DNA of 64,000 bases from CAINVV01 sp963663005 (GTDB lineage Bacteria > Bacteroidota > Bacteroidia > Bacteroidales > Prolixibacteraceae). The position numbers and the translations under genes were made by a program. The stretch covers positions 831,327-895,326 of the forward strand of contig CAXXHH010000015.1 of NCBI GenBank assembly GCA_963663005.2, written 5' to 3'. The notes beneath the pieces are model-generated. The model searched no databases. It saw only the letters and a program-made list of their open reading frames with translations, and had not been told where the DNA came from. Every line of letters starts with the position of its first letter. Within the stretch, counting starts at the first letter, position 1. Below are positions 28,541 to 36,644 of the stretch, one piece after another.

Positions 28541-29737
28541 TCAAAGACAGCAGGAGTTATCGATAACGGGTCGTCCGGCAAGATAACACTGCTGGATTTT
28601 CAACTCATTCCCGGCATGTTTCAGGAGAAGTATGTCTGCACGCATGCCCGGCATGAGTTTCCCCCGGTCGGTCCAGCCAAATACCTCAGCTACATTTCCG
28701 GAAGCCATATTTATAGCCTCACCTAATGTACATCCAGTAAAACGAACCATGTTCTCAACTCCTTTAAGCAGTGGCAGGGAGGCCCCCGCCAAACAATCCT
28801 GATCTGCACTCCGAAGCATCCCGTCATCCGTCAGCAGAACATCTGCGCCCCCGAAGACATATCTGCCCGCAGGCATCCCGGCAAGGTAGGTGATATCGGA
28901 TGTGAGAATCAATCTATCAGGACCCTTTACCTTCAGAAAGACTTTCAATTCTTCCGGTAAAAGATGGTGCCCATCCGCAATAATAGTGGGTATCAGGTGT
29001 TCGTTTGCCAATTGGGGCCATATAGGATTGTTGTGTCGGTGTATCAGATTAGCACATCCGTTTCCCAGATGGGTAGAAAGTCTCACCCCGCTCCGGCAAG
29101 CCGAATCAATTTCCTGACTATTTGCATTCGTGTGCCCCATAGCCGATACAATCCCGTTCGCTTTGCAATAGCTGATCAATTCCAGCGCTCCGGGCAACTC
29201 CGGCGCCAATGTAATTTGAAGAATTTTGCCCAATGCAGCCTTCTGCAAGCTGACAAATTGATTCAAATCCGGATCCGCGAGATATGCTTCGGGGTGGCAA
29301 CCCCTGAAACCATCCATCCTGGAAAGATAAGGCCCCTCCAGATGAAATCCCGGCACCGATAAAGCAACCTCAGGAGACTCAAGTGACGAGGCGAGAATAC
29401 CCAAATTCCGACTCAGATTTTGGTGACTGTTGGTAATCAAAGTAGGCAGAAAAGTGGTCACGCCGGATTGCACTAACATCCTGGTTGCCCTTTCAATACC
29501 GGAAGTGGAAAGCTCATCACCGGAGAAATCGATCCCTGAAAATCCGTTTACCTGGTTGTCTATCAGTCCGGGAGCGACTATTGGCAATTCAGCATCAGGC
29601 AATTCCTTATCCAAATGGACAACATTTTCAATCATACCATCCACAATATCAATCCTCACCGGATTCAGTGTTTCATAATGAAGCGCCCTAATGGAAAAAG
29701 AACACCCCGAATTGCTAATGTGAGAAATCGCAGACAT
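28541..29737 (-). CDS. nagA: N-acetylglucosamine-6-phosphate deacetylase
   Basis: Removes acetate from GlcNAc-6-P in amino-sugar recycling. 398 residues, amidohydrolase fold: PGLIDNQVNGFSGIDF near residue 60, the metal-binding Glu in GFHLEGPYLS, His in SAMGHTNA, then STHLGNGCANLIHRHN and the catalytic Asp in LTSDI. Many NagA proteins have HLFNAM where this one has HLGNGC, a variation worth noting but within the active-site loop region. It starts 24 bases after nagB, in the same direction, giving the expected nagB-nagA operon that turns GlcNAc-6-P into fructose-6-P. Confidence 0.93.
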   Translation of the reverse strand: MSAISHISNSGCSFSIRALHYETLNPVRIDIVDGMIENVVHLDKELPDAELPIVAPGLIDNQVNGFSGIDFSGDELSTSGIERATRMLVQSGVTTFLPTLITNSHQNLSRNLGILASSLESPEVALSVPGFHLEGPYLSRMDGFRGCHPEAYLADPDLNQFVSLQKAALGKILQITLAPELPGALELISYCKANGIVSAMGHTNANSQEIDSACRSGVRLSTHLGNGCANLIHRHNNPIWPQLANEHLIPTIIADGHHLLPEELKVFLKVKGPDRLILTSDITYLAGMPAGRYVFGGADVLLTDDGMLRSADQDCLAGASLPLLKGVENMVRFTGCTLGEAINMASGNVAEVFGWTDRGKLMPGMRADILLLKHAGNELKIQQCYLAGRPVIDNSCCL

Positions 29738-29761
29738 GGTAGTGAAATTTGCCGTTAAAAA

Positions 29762-30496
29762 CTATAACCTGACAACCTGTGAAGCAGAATGAATATCCAA
29801 AAACAGATGCCAGTCCGGATGCTTCTTGAGCATCGTGGCAGGTATCAGATTTGTCAGATCATTCATCAAAGTCTTTGCTACTGCATCGGCCTTTACCAAA
29901 TGGGGAACTGCCGAAATAATCGTTTTGCATTTCATGATTTGTCGGACACTCATGGAAATCGCGGTTGGAGGAACCGATGCTAACGATGGGAACCAACCCT
30001 CATTAACCTGCTGCAATTTACAACGATCATCCAGTTGCACAATAAGATAAGGAGAATTTGTATCAAAATCTGCGGGCGGATCGTTGAAGGCAATGTGCGC
30101 ATTTTCACCTATTCCAATCAATCCGACATCAATGGGCTTCTTTTGGATCTCTGCCGATAGACATGCGATATTTCCTGCAACATCCCCGGTTCCATCCACC
30201 GGGTAAAATGCCTTTGCCTGGATCCTATTGACGAATCTCTCATACAGATATTTCCTGAAACTTGCCGGATGATCCATCTCCAATCCAATATATTCGTCCA
30301 AATGGAAGATTTCTATACGCGACCAATCAACTGCACTCTGAGCCAAAGCAGCGAGAGTCTCGAATTGGGAACTGCCTGTCGAAACCAATAATCGTGCTTC
30401 TCCATGATTGCGAAGAGCATCATTTAGCATATTTGAGACAGCATCCGCAGCATTCTTTCCCAATTCATCGGGCGAGGAAGAAATCGAAATATTCAT
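29762..30496 (-). CDS. nagB: Glucosamine-6-phosphate deaminase
   Basis: Converts glucosamine-6-P to fructose-6-P and ammonia. 244 residues, in the glucosamine-6-P isomerase/6-phosphogluconolactonase family. Phosphate loop LLVSTGSSQFETL, the catalytic Asp in FHLDEYIGL, HPASFRKYLYE, and GLIGIGENAHIAFNDPPADF. The HPASFR and DEYIGL pattern favours deaminase over lactonase, and nagA directly downstream agrees. Transcribed divergently from metK. Confidence 0.9.
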   Translation of the reverse strand: MNISISSSPDELGKNAADAVSNMLNDALRNHGEARLLVSTGSSQFETLAALAQSAVDWSRIEIFHLDEYIGLEMDHPASFRKYLYERFVNRIQAKAFYPVDGTGDVAGNIACLSAEIQKKPIDVGLIGIGENAHIAFNDPPADFDTNSPYLIVQLDDRCKLQQVNEGWFPSLASVPPTAISMSVRQIMKCKTIISAVPHLVKADAVAKTLMNDLTNLIPATMLKKHPDWHLFLDIHSASQVVRL

Positions 30497-30544
30497 GACT
30501 GTATCTGTTAATTTCCGGTGACTTAGTAATCAAGACGATCACAT

Positions 30545-30552
30545 CAAATATA
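30545..30552 (-). promoter_or_regulatory. Putative -7 promoter box of nagB-nagA
   Basis: On the minus strand TATATTTG, a match to TAnnTTTG, 48 bases before the nagB ATG. No matching -33 TTTG was found. Confidence 0.4.
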
Positions 30553-30599
30553 CGGAGTTTCAAAACTCGGACGACTTTTAGGTTTTCAAACTTTGGGGA

Positions 30600-30631
30600 T
30601 TTGTATATTAAAACAACTTTTTCTACATTTG
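30600..30631 (+). promoter_or_regulatory. metK promoter, Bacteroidota type
   Basis: TTTG at 30600-30603 and TACATTTG at 30624-30631 with exactly 20 bases between them, matching the consensus TTTG-N19-21-TAnnTTTG of the major sigma factor. Transcription would start a few bases further on, at the 5' edge of the SAM-II riboswitch. Confidence 0.85.
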
Positions 30632-30634
30632 TAG

Positions 30635-30686
30635 CCGTGGACGGATTTGATTGATTGCAACCACGGAAAAAAATGCTAAAACAAAG
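30635..30686 (+). promoter_or_regulatory. SAM-II (SAM-alpha) riboswitch
   Basis: A compact H-type pseudoknot pattern. P1 is a perfect six-base stem CCGTGG (30635-30640) with CCACGG (30661-30666). The loop carries the conserved GATTT and ATTGCAA just before the 3' strand of P1. It is followed by an A-rich stretch, then AATGCTAAAA, and a terminal CAAA (30682-30685) that can pair with TTTG in the loop (30646-30649). This order (stem, GATTT...TTGCAA, stem, AAAT-GCTAAAA) is what I recall of the SAM-II class, which binds S-adenosylmethionine. The downstream gene is SAM synthetase, and the promoter ends right before the structure. SAM binding should lower metK expression. About 83 bases separate it from the metK ATG. 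Confidence 0.87.
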
Positions 30687-30769
30687 TGTATTGACTTCCC
30701 ATTCAATCATCCATCCCACTTAGTTTTATTCATCCGTCACCTTAAAAAAGTGGCACAATATTTTTAACT

Positions 30770-32026
30770 ATGGGATATCTATTTACCTCAGAATCAGTAT
30801 CAGAAGGTCATCCAGACAAAGTTGCGGATCAGATTTCGGATGCAGTATTGGATGAGTTCCTTGCATACGATCCAAAGTCTAAAGTGGCCTGCGAAACGAT
30901 GGTCACAACCGGTCAGGTTATTATGGCTGGCGAAATTAAATCGGAAACCTATGTTGATGTTCGGGAAGTTGCACGCAAAGTCATCAACAAAATCGGCTAT
31001 ACAAAAGCAGAATACCAGTTTGATGGAGACTCTTGCGGCGTTCTCACCGCCCTTCACGAACAATCTCCGGATATCAACCGGGGGGTCGACCGTGCAGAAC
31101 TCGAGAATCAGGGTGCCGGCGACCAAGGCATGATGTTCGGCTATGCATGCAGCGAGACCGACAATTTTATGCCGCTTCCGCTCGAATTGGCGCATGCTTT
31201 GCTCAAAGAATTGGCTAAAATTCGCAAAGCCGGCAAAGTAATGACTTACCTTCGTCCGGATGCAAAATCACAGGTTACAATTGAGTACAACGATAAGGGT
31301 CAGGCCGTTAAAGTTCATACGATTGTAATTTCCACCCAGCACGACGATTTCGATGCCGACGATGTGAAGATGCTTGCCAAGATTCGGGAAGACGTTCAAA
31401 AGATCTTAATCCCGGCAACGAAAGAGGCTCTTCCAGAACGGATTCAAAAACTATTCGAACCAGGATATATCCTTCACGTCAACCCTACCGGGAAGTTTGT
31501 AATCGGCGGGCCACACGGAGACAGCGGACTAACCGGCCGCAAAATCATTGTAGATACATACGGTGGCCGGGGCGCCCATGGTGGTGGAGCATTTTCCGGA
31601 AAAGATCCGTCTAAAGTGGATCGTTCTGCAGCATACGCAGCCCGACACATTGCAAAAAACATTGTGGCTGCGGGAATTGCCGGTGAAATTCTGGTTCAGT
31701 TGGCATATGCCATCGGCGTTGCACAACCTGTCAACATTTACGTCAACACCTATGGATCTGCGAAGGTTGGCTTGCCAGACAACGAAATTGCCGATAAGAT
31801 AGCTTCATTATTCGATTTGCGACCATATGCTATCGAGCAACGACTCAAACTGCGTAATCCTATTTATGAGGAAAGTGCATCGTATGGTCACATGGGTCGC
31901 ACTCCACGCACGGTAACCAAGAAGTTCGAATCGGCATATTTCGGCAACAGAGAGATCAAAGTCGAACTGTTTACCTGGGAGAAGCTGGATTATGTTGAGA
32001 AAATCAAGGAAGCATTCGGAATTTAA
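30770..32026 (+). CDS. metK: S-adenosylmethionine synthetase
   Basis: Makes SAM from methionine and ATP. 418 residues, full length. N-terminal LFTSESVSEGHPDKVADQIS, then the DQGMMFGYACSET signature (residues about 118-132), GPHGDSGLTGRKIIVDTYGG and GGGAFSGKDPSKVDRS. Preceded by its own promoter and a SAM-II riboswitch, so it is regulated by its product. Followed by a 7-base-period repeat and then a rho-independent terminator, so it is a single-gene transcript. Confidence 0.98.
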   Translation: MGYLFTSESVSEGHPDKVADQISDAVLDEFLAYDPKSKVACETMVTTGQVIMAGEIKSETYVDVREVARKVINKIGYTKAEYQFDGDSCGVLTALHEQSPDINRGVDRAELENQGAGDQGMMFGYACSETDNFMPLPLELAHALLKELAKIRKAGKVMTYLRPDAKSQVTIEYNDKGQAVKVHTIVISTQHDDFDADDVKMLAKIREDVQKILIPATKEALPERIQKLFEPGYILHVNPTGKFVIGGPHGDSGLTGRKIIVDTYGGRGAHGGGAFSGKDPSKVDRSAAYAARHIAKNIVAAGIAGEILVQLAYAIGVAQPVNIYVNTYGSAKVGLPDNEIADKIASLFDLRPYAIEQRLKLRNPIYEESASYGHMGRTPRTVTKKFESAYFGNREIKVELFTWEKLDYVEKIKEAFGI

Positions 32027-32075
32027 GACATAAGATAGGACACTTGAGATATGAGACAGGAGACTTGAGATAGCT
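32027..32075 (+). repeat. 7-base-period repeat, copy 3
   Basis: Begins directly after the metK stop: variants then GAGATAT, GAGACAG, GAGACTT, GAGATAG. It sits between the stop codon and the terminator hairpin. Confidence 0.85.
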
Positions 32076-32111
32076 TAGTCGATAGTCATTCTGACTTTTT
32101 GATCGGAATTT

Positions 32112-32147
32112 AAATCCCCTTTTGTGCAAACGAGAGGGGATTTTTTT
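32112..32147 (+). terminator. Rho-independent terminator of metK
   Basis: Nine-base-pair stem AAATCCCCT (32112-32120) with AGGGGATTT (32135-32143), a 14-base loop, and a T run to 32147. Confidence 0.88.
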
Positions 32148-32217
32148 GCGCTGTTCATTCGAATTTCTTCAAAAATTTAGGTAACTTATAGTAATTATTC
32201 ATTAAAGAATGGGAAAG

Positions 32218-32244
32218 TTTGAGGTCACAAATTGTGACCTCAAA
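32218..32244. repeat. Perfect 13-bp-arm palindrome, operator-like
   Basis: TTTGAGGTCACAA (32218-32230), one central A, and its exact reverse complement (32232-32244). No T run follows, so it is not a terminator. It lies 125 bases before comF. The symmetry looks like a dimeric regulator's binding site. I have a vague memory of similar GAGGTCACAA palindromes near KilA-N/ORF6N genes in Bacteroidota, but no such gene is in this window. Confidence 0.7.
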
Positions 32245-32326
32245 ATCATACCGGGGAGGTATTAGATTCATGCTACATGCTTAATTCAGACAACAGCCCT
32301 AATGAAACCTAAATAATTCCACGCAA

Positions 32327-32354
32327 ATCCCATCTCCAAAATCCCATCTCCAAA
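32327..32354 (+). repeat. Two tandem 14-bp units
   Basis: ATCCCATCTCCAAA occurs twice head to tail, ending 14 bases before the comF ATG. Confidence 0.85.
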
Positions 32355-32368
32355 ACCCAAAATTCCCT

Positions 32369-33049
32369 ATGTTGCTCGACGACTTCTTATCGCTCTTTTA
32401 CCCACGTTTGTGCGCCGGATGCAAAACTTCGCTTGTGCGTGGCGAGGAGGTAATCTGCCTTGAATGTCAGTCCGACCTTCCTAAAACCGGATTTGAAAAA
32501 GTAAGTGACAATCCGGTAGCACAATTATTCTGGGGCAGGGCGGAAATTCAACTGGCAACCGCCTTTTGCAGTTTCGACAAGGGAAGTGTGATGCAACACT
32601 TTCTTCATAATCTAAAATATAAGGGAGCCAAAGAGGTCGGCGAAAAGCTCGGAAAACTGTTTGGATCCGATTTGAACAGGTGCGATCCCTACCGGGAAAT
32701 TGACCTGCTGATTCCGGTACCGCTCCATCCCAGGAAAGAGCACAAAAGGGGCTACAACCAAAGTACTGAAATATGCAAGGGAATTTCGAATACGCTGAAT
32801 AAGCCATACCTGTCTGATTGCCTGATCAGGAATCATTTTTCGGATACACAAACCAACAAGAGCAGATTCGACCGATGGGAGAACGTTAGGGATCTCTTCA
32901 TGGTCAAAAATCCGGAAGAAATTGCAGGGAAACACCTTTTATTGGTTGATGATGTCGTAACCACGGGCTCCACCCTCGAAGCCTGTGCCCAGGCATTACT
33001 CAAAGTTCCGGGAGTCAAGGTCAGTGTGGCCACGCTTGCCTATGCCTGA
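32369..33049 (+). CDS. ComF-family phosphoribosyltransferase-like protein
   Basis: 226 residues. An N-terminal four-cysteine zinc-binding module (CAGC then CLEC, residues about 16-35) precedes a type I PRTase domain with the PRPP-binding loop LLVDDVVTTGSTLEAC and the family block PVPLHPRKEHKRGYNQS. In competent bacteria ComF helps the uptake or processing of transforming DNA; in most Bacteroidota its role is unknown. The gene is complete; a composite inverted repeat starts ten bases after its stop. Confidence 0.92.
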   Translation: MLLDDFLSLFYPRLCAGCKTSLVRGEEVICLECQSDLPKTGFEKVSDNPVAQLFWGRAEIQLATAFCSFDKGSVMQHFLHNLKYKGAKEVGEKLGKLFGSDLNRCDPYREIDLLIPVPLHPRKEHKRGYNQSTEICKGISNTLNKPYLSDCLIRNHFSDTQTNKSRFDRWENVRDLFMVKNPEEIAGKHLLLVDDVVTTGSTLEACAQALLKVPGVKVSVATLAYA

Positions 33050-33058
33050 TGGCATGTC

Positions 33059-33449
33059 AGACTGGGAGACTAGGGGACAAAGAGACTATGGAAATCAGAG
33101 TCACGGTTTTACGCTTGTTTCGAGATTCTGGTCCCTGAGCCTGTCGAAGGGCTTCGCGCCAAATAATGACGAGCATTCGGTCCCTGAGCTTGTCGAAGGG
33201 GGGACTGTGCTTCGGGGGTCCCGTGTTCGAATCTGTTTGAATTTCCCCGGAGGGAAAAAAGGTCGGTAGGAAGGCGGATTTTCCTGAATTTGTATTGCCC
33301 CATCCTGGGCAAAAGGTGCAATTTACAGCAATTATTCTACCGACCTGCGGTTCCTAACGGAACCAAAAATGAATTTTGAGCAGCCACCCTTCGACAGGCT
33401 CAGGGACCGAAATCTCCCATAGTCCCCCAGTCCGATAGTCCATTAGTCC
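33059..33449. repeat. Composite nested inverted-repeat element between comF and ubiX
   Basis: Three nested layers. Outer arms (33059-33091 and 33417-33449) are degenerate 8-base-period repeats (GACTGGGA, GACTATGG and variants) in opposite orientation. Middle: the 22-base sequence starting GGTCCCTGAGC and ending GTCGAAGGG, at 33130-33151 and 33179-33200 (one mismatch), with its reverse complement at 33387-33408. Inner: two facing copies of a small unit made of a 6-bp hairpin with a 4-base loop, three bases, then GGTCGGTAG (33242-33269 plus strand; 33337-33364 minus strand). There is no credible gene inside. The right outer arm covers the last codons of ubiX. Confidence 0.85.
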
Positions 33450-34015
33450 TTCTCCCCACCCCACACAAATCCATCACTCCGAATCCCCATCAAATCCAAA
33501 ACCCGATTGACGACCGTATCCACCAGTTGATCCAACGTCTCGGGAAGGCTGTAAAAAGATGGAGCAGCGGGAACGACAATTGCTCCAGCCTCGGTAAGCG
33601 AAACCATGTTCCTTAGGTGAATCAGATTATAGGGCATTTCGCGTGGGACAACGATTAAGCGACCTCTTTCTTTTAGAATAACATCAGCAGCCCTGGTGAT
33701 TAGATCGTCTGAAATACCGCTTGCTATGCGCCCCAGCGTGCCCATGGAACATGGAATGATTACCATGGTGTTATATCCGGCAGATCCGGAGGCAAATGGA
33801 GCATAAAAGTCGTCCGGTTCATAAATTTTAAAAGGGATAGCTTGGGCATCGACCTTCTCTTTCAATTCATAAAACCAAATATCTCTGGCGTTCCTGGAGA
33901 AGACTACCCCAATAGCGTTTGAAATGCCTTCAGCCGAACTCAATTTATCCAGTAGCCTTTTTGCATATATTGAACCGCTGGCGCCGGTAACCGCAATGAT
34001 AATTTTTTTATCCAT
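33443..34015 (-). CDS. ubiX: UbiX-type flavin prenyltransferase
   Basis: Joins dimethylallyl phosphate to FMN to make the prenyl-FMN cofactor of UbiD decarboxylases. 190 residues with the Rossmann-like FMN site at the N terminus (AVTGASGSIYAKRLLDKL), IPCSMGTLGRIASGIS, LIVVPREMPYNLIHL and PAAPSFYSLPETLDQLVD. Full length. No ubiD is next to it. The last two codons and stop fall inside the edge of an 8-base-period repeat, so the C-terminal KD may be repeat-derived. Confidence 0.95.
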   Translation of the reverse strand: MDKKIIIAVTGASGSIYAKRLLDKLSSAEGISNAIGVVFSRNARDIWFYELKEKVDAQAIPFKIYEPDDFYAPFASGSAGYNTMVIIPCSMGTLGRIASGISDDLITRAADVILKERGRLIVVPREMPYNLIHLRNMVSLTEAGAIVVPAAPSFYSLPETLDQLVDTVVNRVLDLMGIRSDGFVWGGEKD

Positions 34016-34282
34016 CTGATTCGAATCTTGTTGATAATTCGATCGCTAAATCCTGGTTATTAAGTCTTGAAGCTTAAATCTCAATTTCTTGTTGGAGCAG
34101 AACATAGCAAAACCCTGTGCAAGTTAATGAAAAATCAAAGGATTGCATTTATTAAGGAGAATTCAATCATGCACCGAACACAGGTTAAATTAATATTACA
34201 TTCCCAAATTTTCATTTCAAACCTTTCAATATGTTACGCCAAATCGATATTTTTAGACAATTTTGAATAAAACTGAACCTTT

Positions 34283-34858
34283 ATGGAAGAATTAAATCGT
34301 ATTGGAGCCAAGATTCAAACAATTCGGCAGAATAAGAAGATTACCACAGAAGAACTGGCCGAACGCTGCGGCTTCACGACTAAAATGGTCGACAAACTGG
34401 AATCGGGAGAAACGATCCCTTCGCTTGGTCATCTCATCAAAGTTGCACGAACATTGGGAGTCAGGCTGGGAACATTTCTGGATGATCTCGAAAATCTGGG
34501 ACCGGTTATTACCCGAAAGGGAAAATCCCGTGTAGGCGCTAATTTCTCGACTACTAACAACGAAGCAGGCTCCGGGCTTGCCTTTCACCCGCTAGCCGGT
34601 GATAAACTGGGCCGTCATTTTGAACCCTTCCTGATTGATATCTCACCTTCTCAAGACTCAGCGACACACCTCTCTGCGCACGAAGGGGAAGAGTTTATTT
34701 ACGTTCTTAATGGTGAGATAGAAATTTCTTACAGCAAAGAAACTTTCAAGCTAAGCGAAGGGGACAGCATTTATTATGATTCGGTTGTTGAGCACCATGT
34801 TCATTCGGCAAACGGACTTCCCGCAAAAATACTCGCCGTAGTCTACGCCCCTTTCTAG
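34283..34858 (+). CDS. XRE-family regulator with C-terminal cupin domain
   Basis: 191 residues: an N-terminal HTH_3 domain (IGAKIQTIRQNKKITTEELAE split as IGAKIQTIRQ and TTEELAERCGFTTKMVDKLE, about residues 5-60) and a C-terminal cupin_2 domain (about 115-190; HEGEEFIYVLNGEIEI, LSEGDSIYYDSVVEHHV). This class typically senses a small metabolite in the cupin pocket and controls the neighbouring catabolic gene. Here the next gene, 49 bases on, is an acyl-CoA synthetase, which is the likely target. The preceding 267-base gap holds no gene that I can support. Confidence 0.92.
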   Translation: MEELNRIGAKIQTIRQNKKITTEELAERCGFTTKMVDKLESGETIPSLGHLIKVARTLGVRLGTFLDDLENLGPVITRKGKSRVGANFSTTNNEAGSGLAFHPLAGDKLGRHFEPFLIDISPSQDSATHLSAHEGEEFIYVLNGEIEISYSKETFKLSEGDSIYYDSVVEHHVHSANGLPAKILAVVYAPF

Positions 34859-34860
34859 TC

Positions 34861-34895
34861 GTCTCATATCTTAAGTCTCATCTCTCAAGCCTCAT
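34861..34895 (-). repeat. 7-base-period repeat, copy 4
   Basis: On the minus strand GAGGCTT, GAGAGAT, GAGACTT, AAGATAT, GAGAC. It fills the gap between the XRE-cupin stop and the acyl-CoA synthetase ATG, in the likely ribosome-loading region. Confidence 0.8.
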
Positions 34896-34907
34896 TCTTC
34901 CCTGACT

Positions 34908-36554
34908 ATGGAATTAATCGAAAAAACCTTCGGCCAATATATCGAGCAGTGGGCTAATCTAACGCCTGATAAAGACTTCATTGTCTATCCTGACAGAGGT
35001 CTCCGTTTTTCATATTCGACATTCAACGACCGTGTAAACAAACTCGCGAAATCGCTACTTTATCTGGGTGTCCGTAAAGGGGATAAAGTTGGAATTTTTG
35101 CCAATAACGTTCCCGATTGGCTGACCTATTTCTTTGCTACCGCGAAAATAGGAGGTATACTGGTGACGATTAATACAAATTACAGAACTCACGAACTGGA
35201 ATACCTGGTTAAAAACTCGGATCTAAATACGCTTTGCCTGATCAATGGCTGGAGAGACAGCGACTACGTGCAGATGATCTATGATCTTGTGCCGGAGCTG
35301 AAAGAACATCAACGTGGATTTCTGAAAAGCGAGAAATTTCCCGAATTAAAGAACGTGGTCTTCATGGGTCCCGAGAAACACCGCGGCATGTACAACACTC
35401 CGGAACTGATACTTCTGGGAAGTCAGCTGGATGACCAGACTTTACTGGAAGCGACTTCGCTTGTATCCTGCCGGGATGTTGTCAACATGCAGTATACATC
35501 GGGAACCACCGGCTTCCCCAAAGGAGTGATGCTCACCCATCACAACCTGCTCAACAACGGTAATGCCACTGCCTCCTGCATGAATTTTTCTGCTGATGAG
35601 CGTTTGTGCGTTTGTGTCCCGCTTTTCCACTGTTTCGGTTGTGTGTTGGCTTTGTGCTCTGTTCTGACACATGGATGTACGATGGTTATGGTCGAGAATT
35701 TTGATCCGCTTACTGTTCTGGCTTCTGTACAACAGGAGAAATGCACTGCTTTGCACGGTGTCCCCACAATGTTTATCGCGGAACTTAATCATCCAATGTT
35801 TCCACTTTTCGACCTGTCCTCCCTTCGGACAGGTATCATGGCCGGATCGCTCTGTCCGATTGAAACCATGAATAACGTAATGCAAAAGATGAACATGAAG
35901 GAGATGATTATTGTTTACGGACTCACTGAATCATCTCCCGGCATGACTGCGACGCGCGTCTCTGATCCGGCCGAAATTCGTGCTACGACAGTAGGGAAAG
36001 CCTATCCGGCGGTTGAAGTCAAAATAGCCGACCCGGAAACTGGTGTTGAACTGCCCGCTGGCGAACAAGGTGAAATCTGTTGCAGAGGGTATAATGTTAT
36101 GAAAGGCTACTACAAGAACGAAGAAGCTACCGCGAAAGCCATCGATTCAGAAGGGTGGCTCCACTCGGGCGATCTTGGGGTGATGGATCTGAAAGGGTAT
36201 TTTCGGGTTACCGGAAGAATCAAAGACCTGATTATTCGAGGAGGAGAGAATATCTACCCACGCGAAATTGAAAACTATCTCTATACCAATCCTGAAATTG
36301 AGGCCGTGGAAGTAGTAGGCGTCGCCAGTGAGAAATATGGAGAGGAAGTTGGAGCCTTCATCAAAAAGAAAGCAGGTTCGCAATTAAACGAAGAGGATGT
36401 CACCGATTTTTGCAGAGGGCAGATTGCACGTTTCAAAATACCAAAATACATTTTTTTCGTAACGGAATTTCCTATGACTGCCAGCGGTAAAATTCAAAAA
36501 TATAAACTCCGCGAAATGGCTTTGGAGCTTATTAATGCACGAAATCAAATTTAA
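34908..36554 (+). CDS. Acyl-CoA synthetase (AMP-forming)
   Basis: 548 residues of the ANL superfamily. Activates a carboxylic acid with ATP and joins it to CoA. A3 loop YTSGTTGFPKGVMLTHHN (about residue 195), A5 VYGLTESSPGMT, A7 GWLHSGDLG, A8 hinge GRIKDLIIRGGENIYPREIE and the catalytic Lys of A10 in MTASGKIQKYKL. Overall most like medium/long-chain fatty acyl-CoA synthetases of the FadD/YngI type; chain length cannot be read from sequence. Co-oriented with and probably controlled by the XRE-cupin protein upstream. Confidence 0.93.
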   Translation: MELIEKTFGQYIEQWANLTPDKDFIVYPDRGLRFSYSTFNDRVNKLAKSLLYLGVRKGDKVGIFANNVPDWLTYFFATAKIGGILVTINTNYRTHELEYLVKNSDLNTLCLINGWRDSDYVQMIYDLVPELKEHQRGFLKSEKFPELKNVVFMGPEKHRGMYNTPELILLGSQLDDQTLLEATSLVSCRDVVNMQYTSGTTGFPKGVMLTHHNLLNNGNATASCMNFSADERLCVCVPLFHCFGCVLALCSVLTHGCTMVMVENFDPLTVLASVQQEKCTALHGVPTMFIAELNHPMFPLFDLSSLRTGIMAGSLCPIETMNNVMQKMNMKEMIIVYGLTESSPGMTATRVSDPAEIRATTVGKAYPAVEVKIADPETGVELPAGEQGEICCRGYNVMKGYYKNEEATAKAIDSEGWLHSGDLGVMDLKGYFRVTGRIKDLIIRGGENIYPREIENYLYTNPEIEAVEVVGVASEKYGEEVGAFIKKKAGSQLNEEDVTDFCRGQIARFKIPKYIFFVTEFPMTASGKIQKYKLREMALELINARNQI

Positions 36555-36644
36555 AATCCGGAGCATCAAAGGTTGGAAATCGACAATTCAGGGCTGATTA
36601 CCAAACAAGCAGAATGATGATTATAAAATTCCGTATATTTGAAT

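Noticed and set aside
33059..33449. CRISPR array or transposon with a gene
   Set aside because: Repeats are inverted and nested, not regularly spaced direct repeats, and no transposase frame is inside.
34067..34270. 67-codon plus-strand frame between ubiX and the XRE-cupin gene
   Set aside because: No ribosome site, no domain and AT-rich random-like composition; treated as non-coding.
36634..36641. TATATTTG as a -7 promoter box for the O-antigen ligase-like gene
   Set aside because: It would start transcription at or after the ATG at 36645. A leaderless start is possible, but nothing else supports it.
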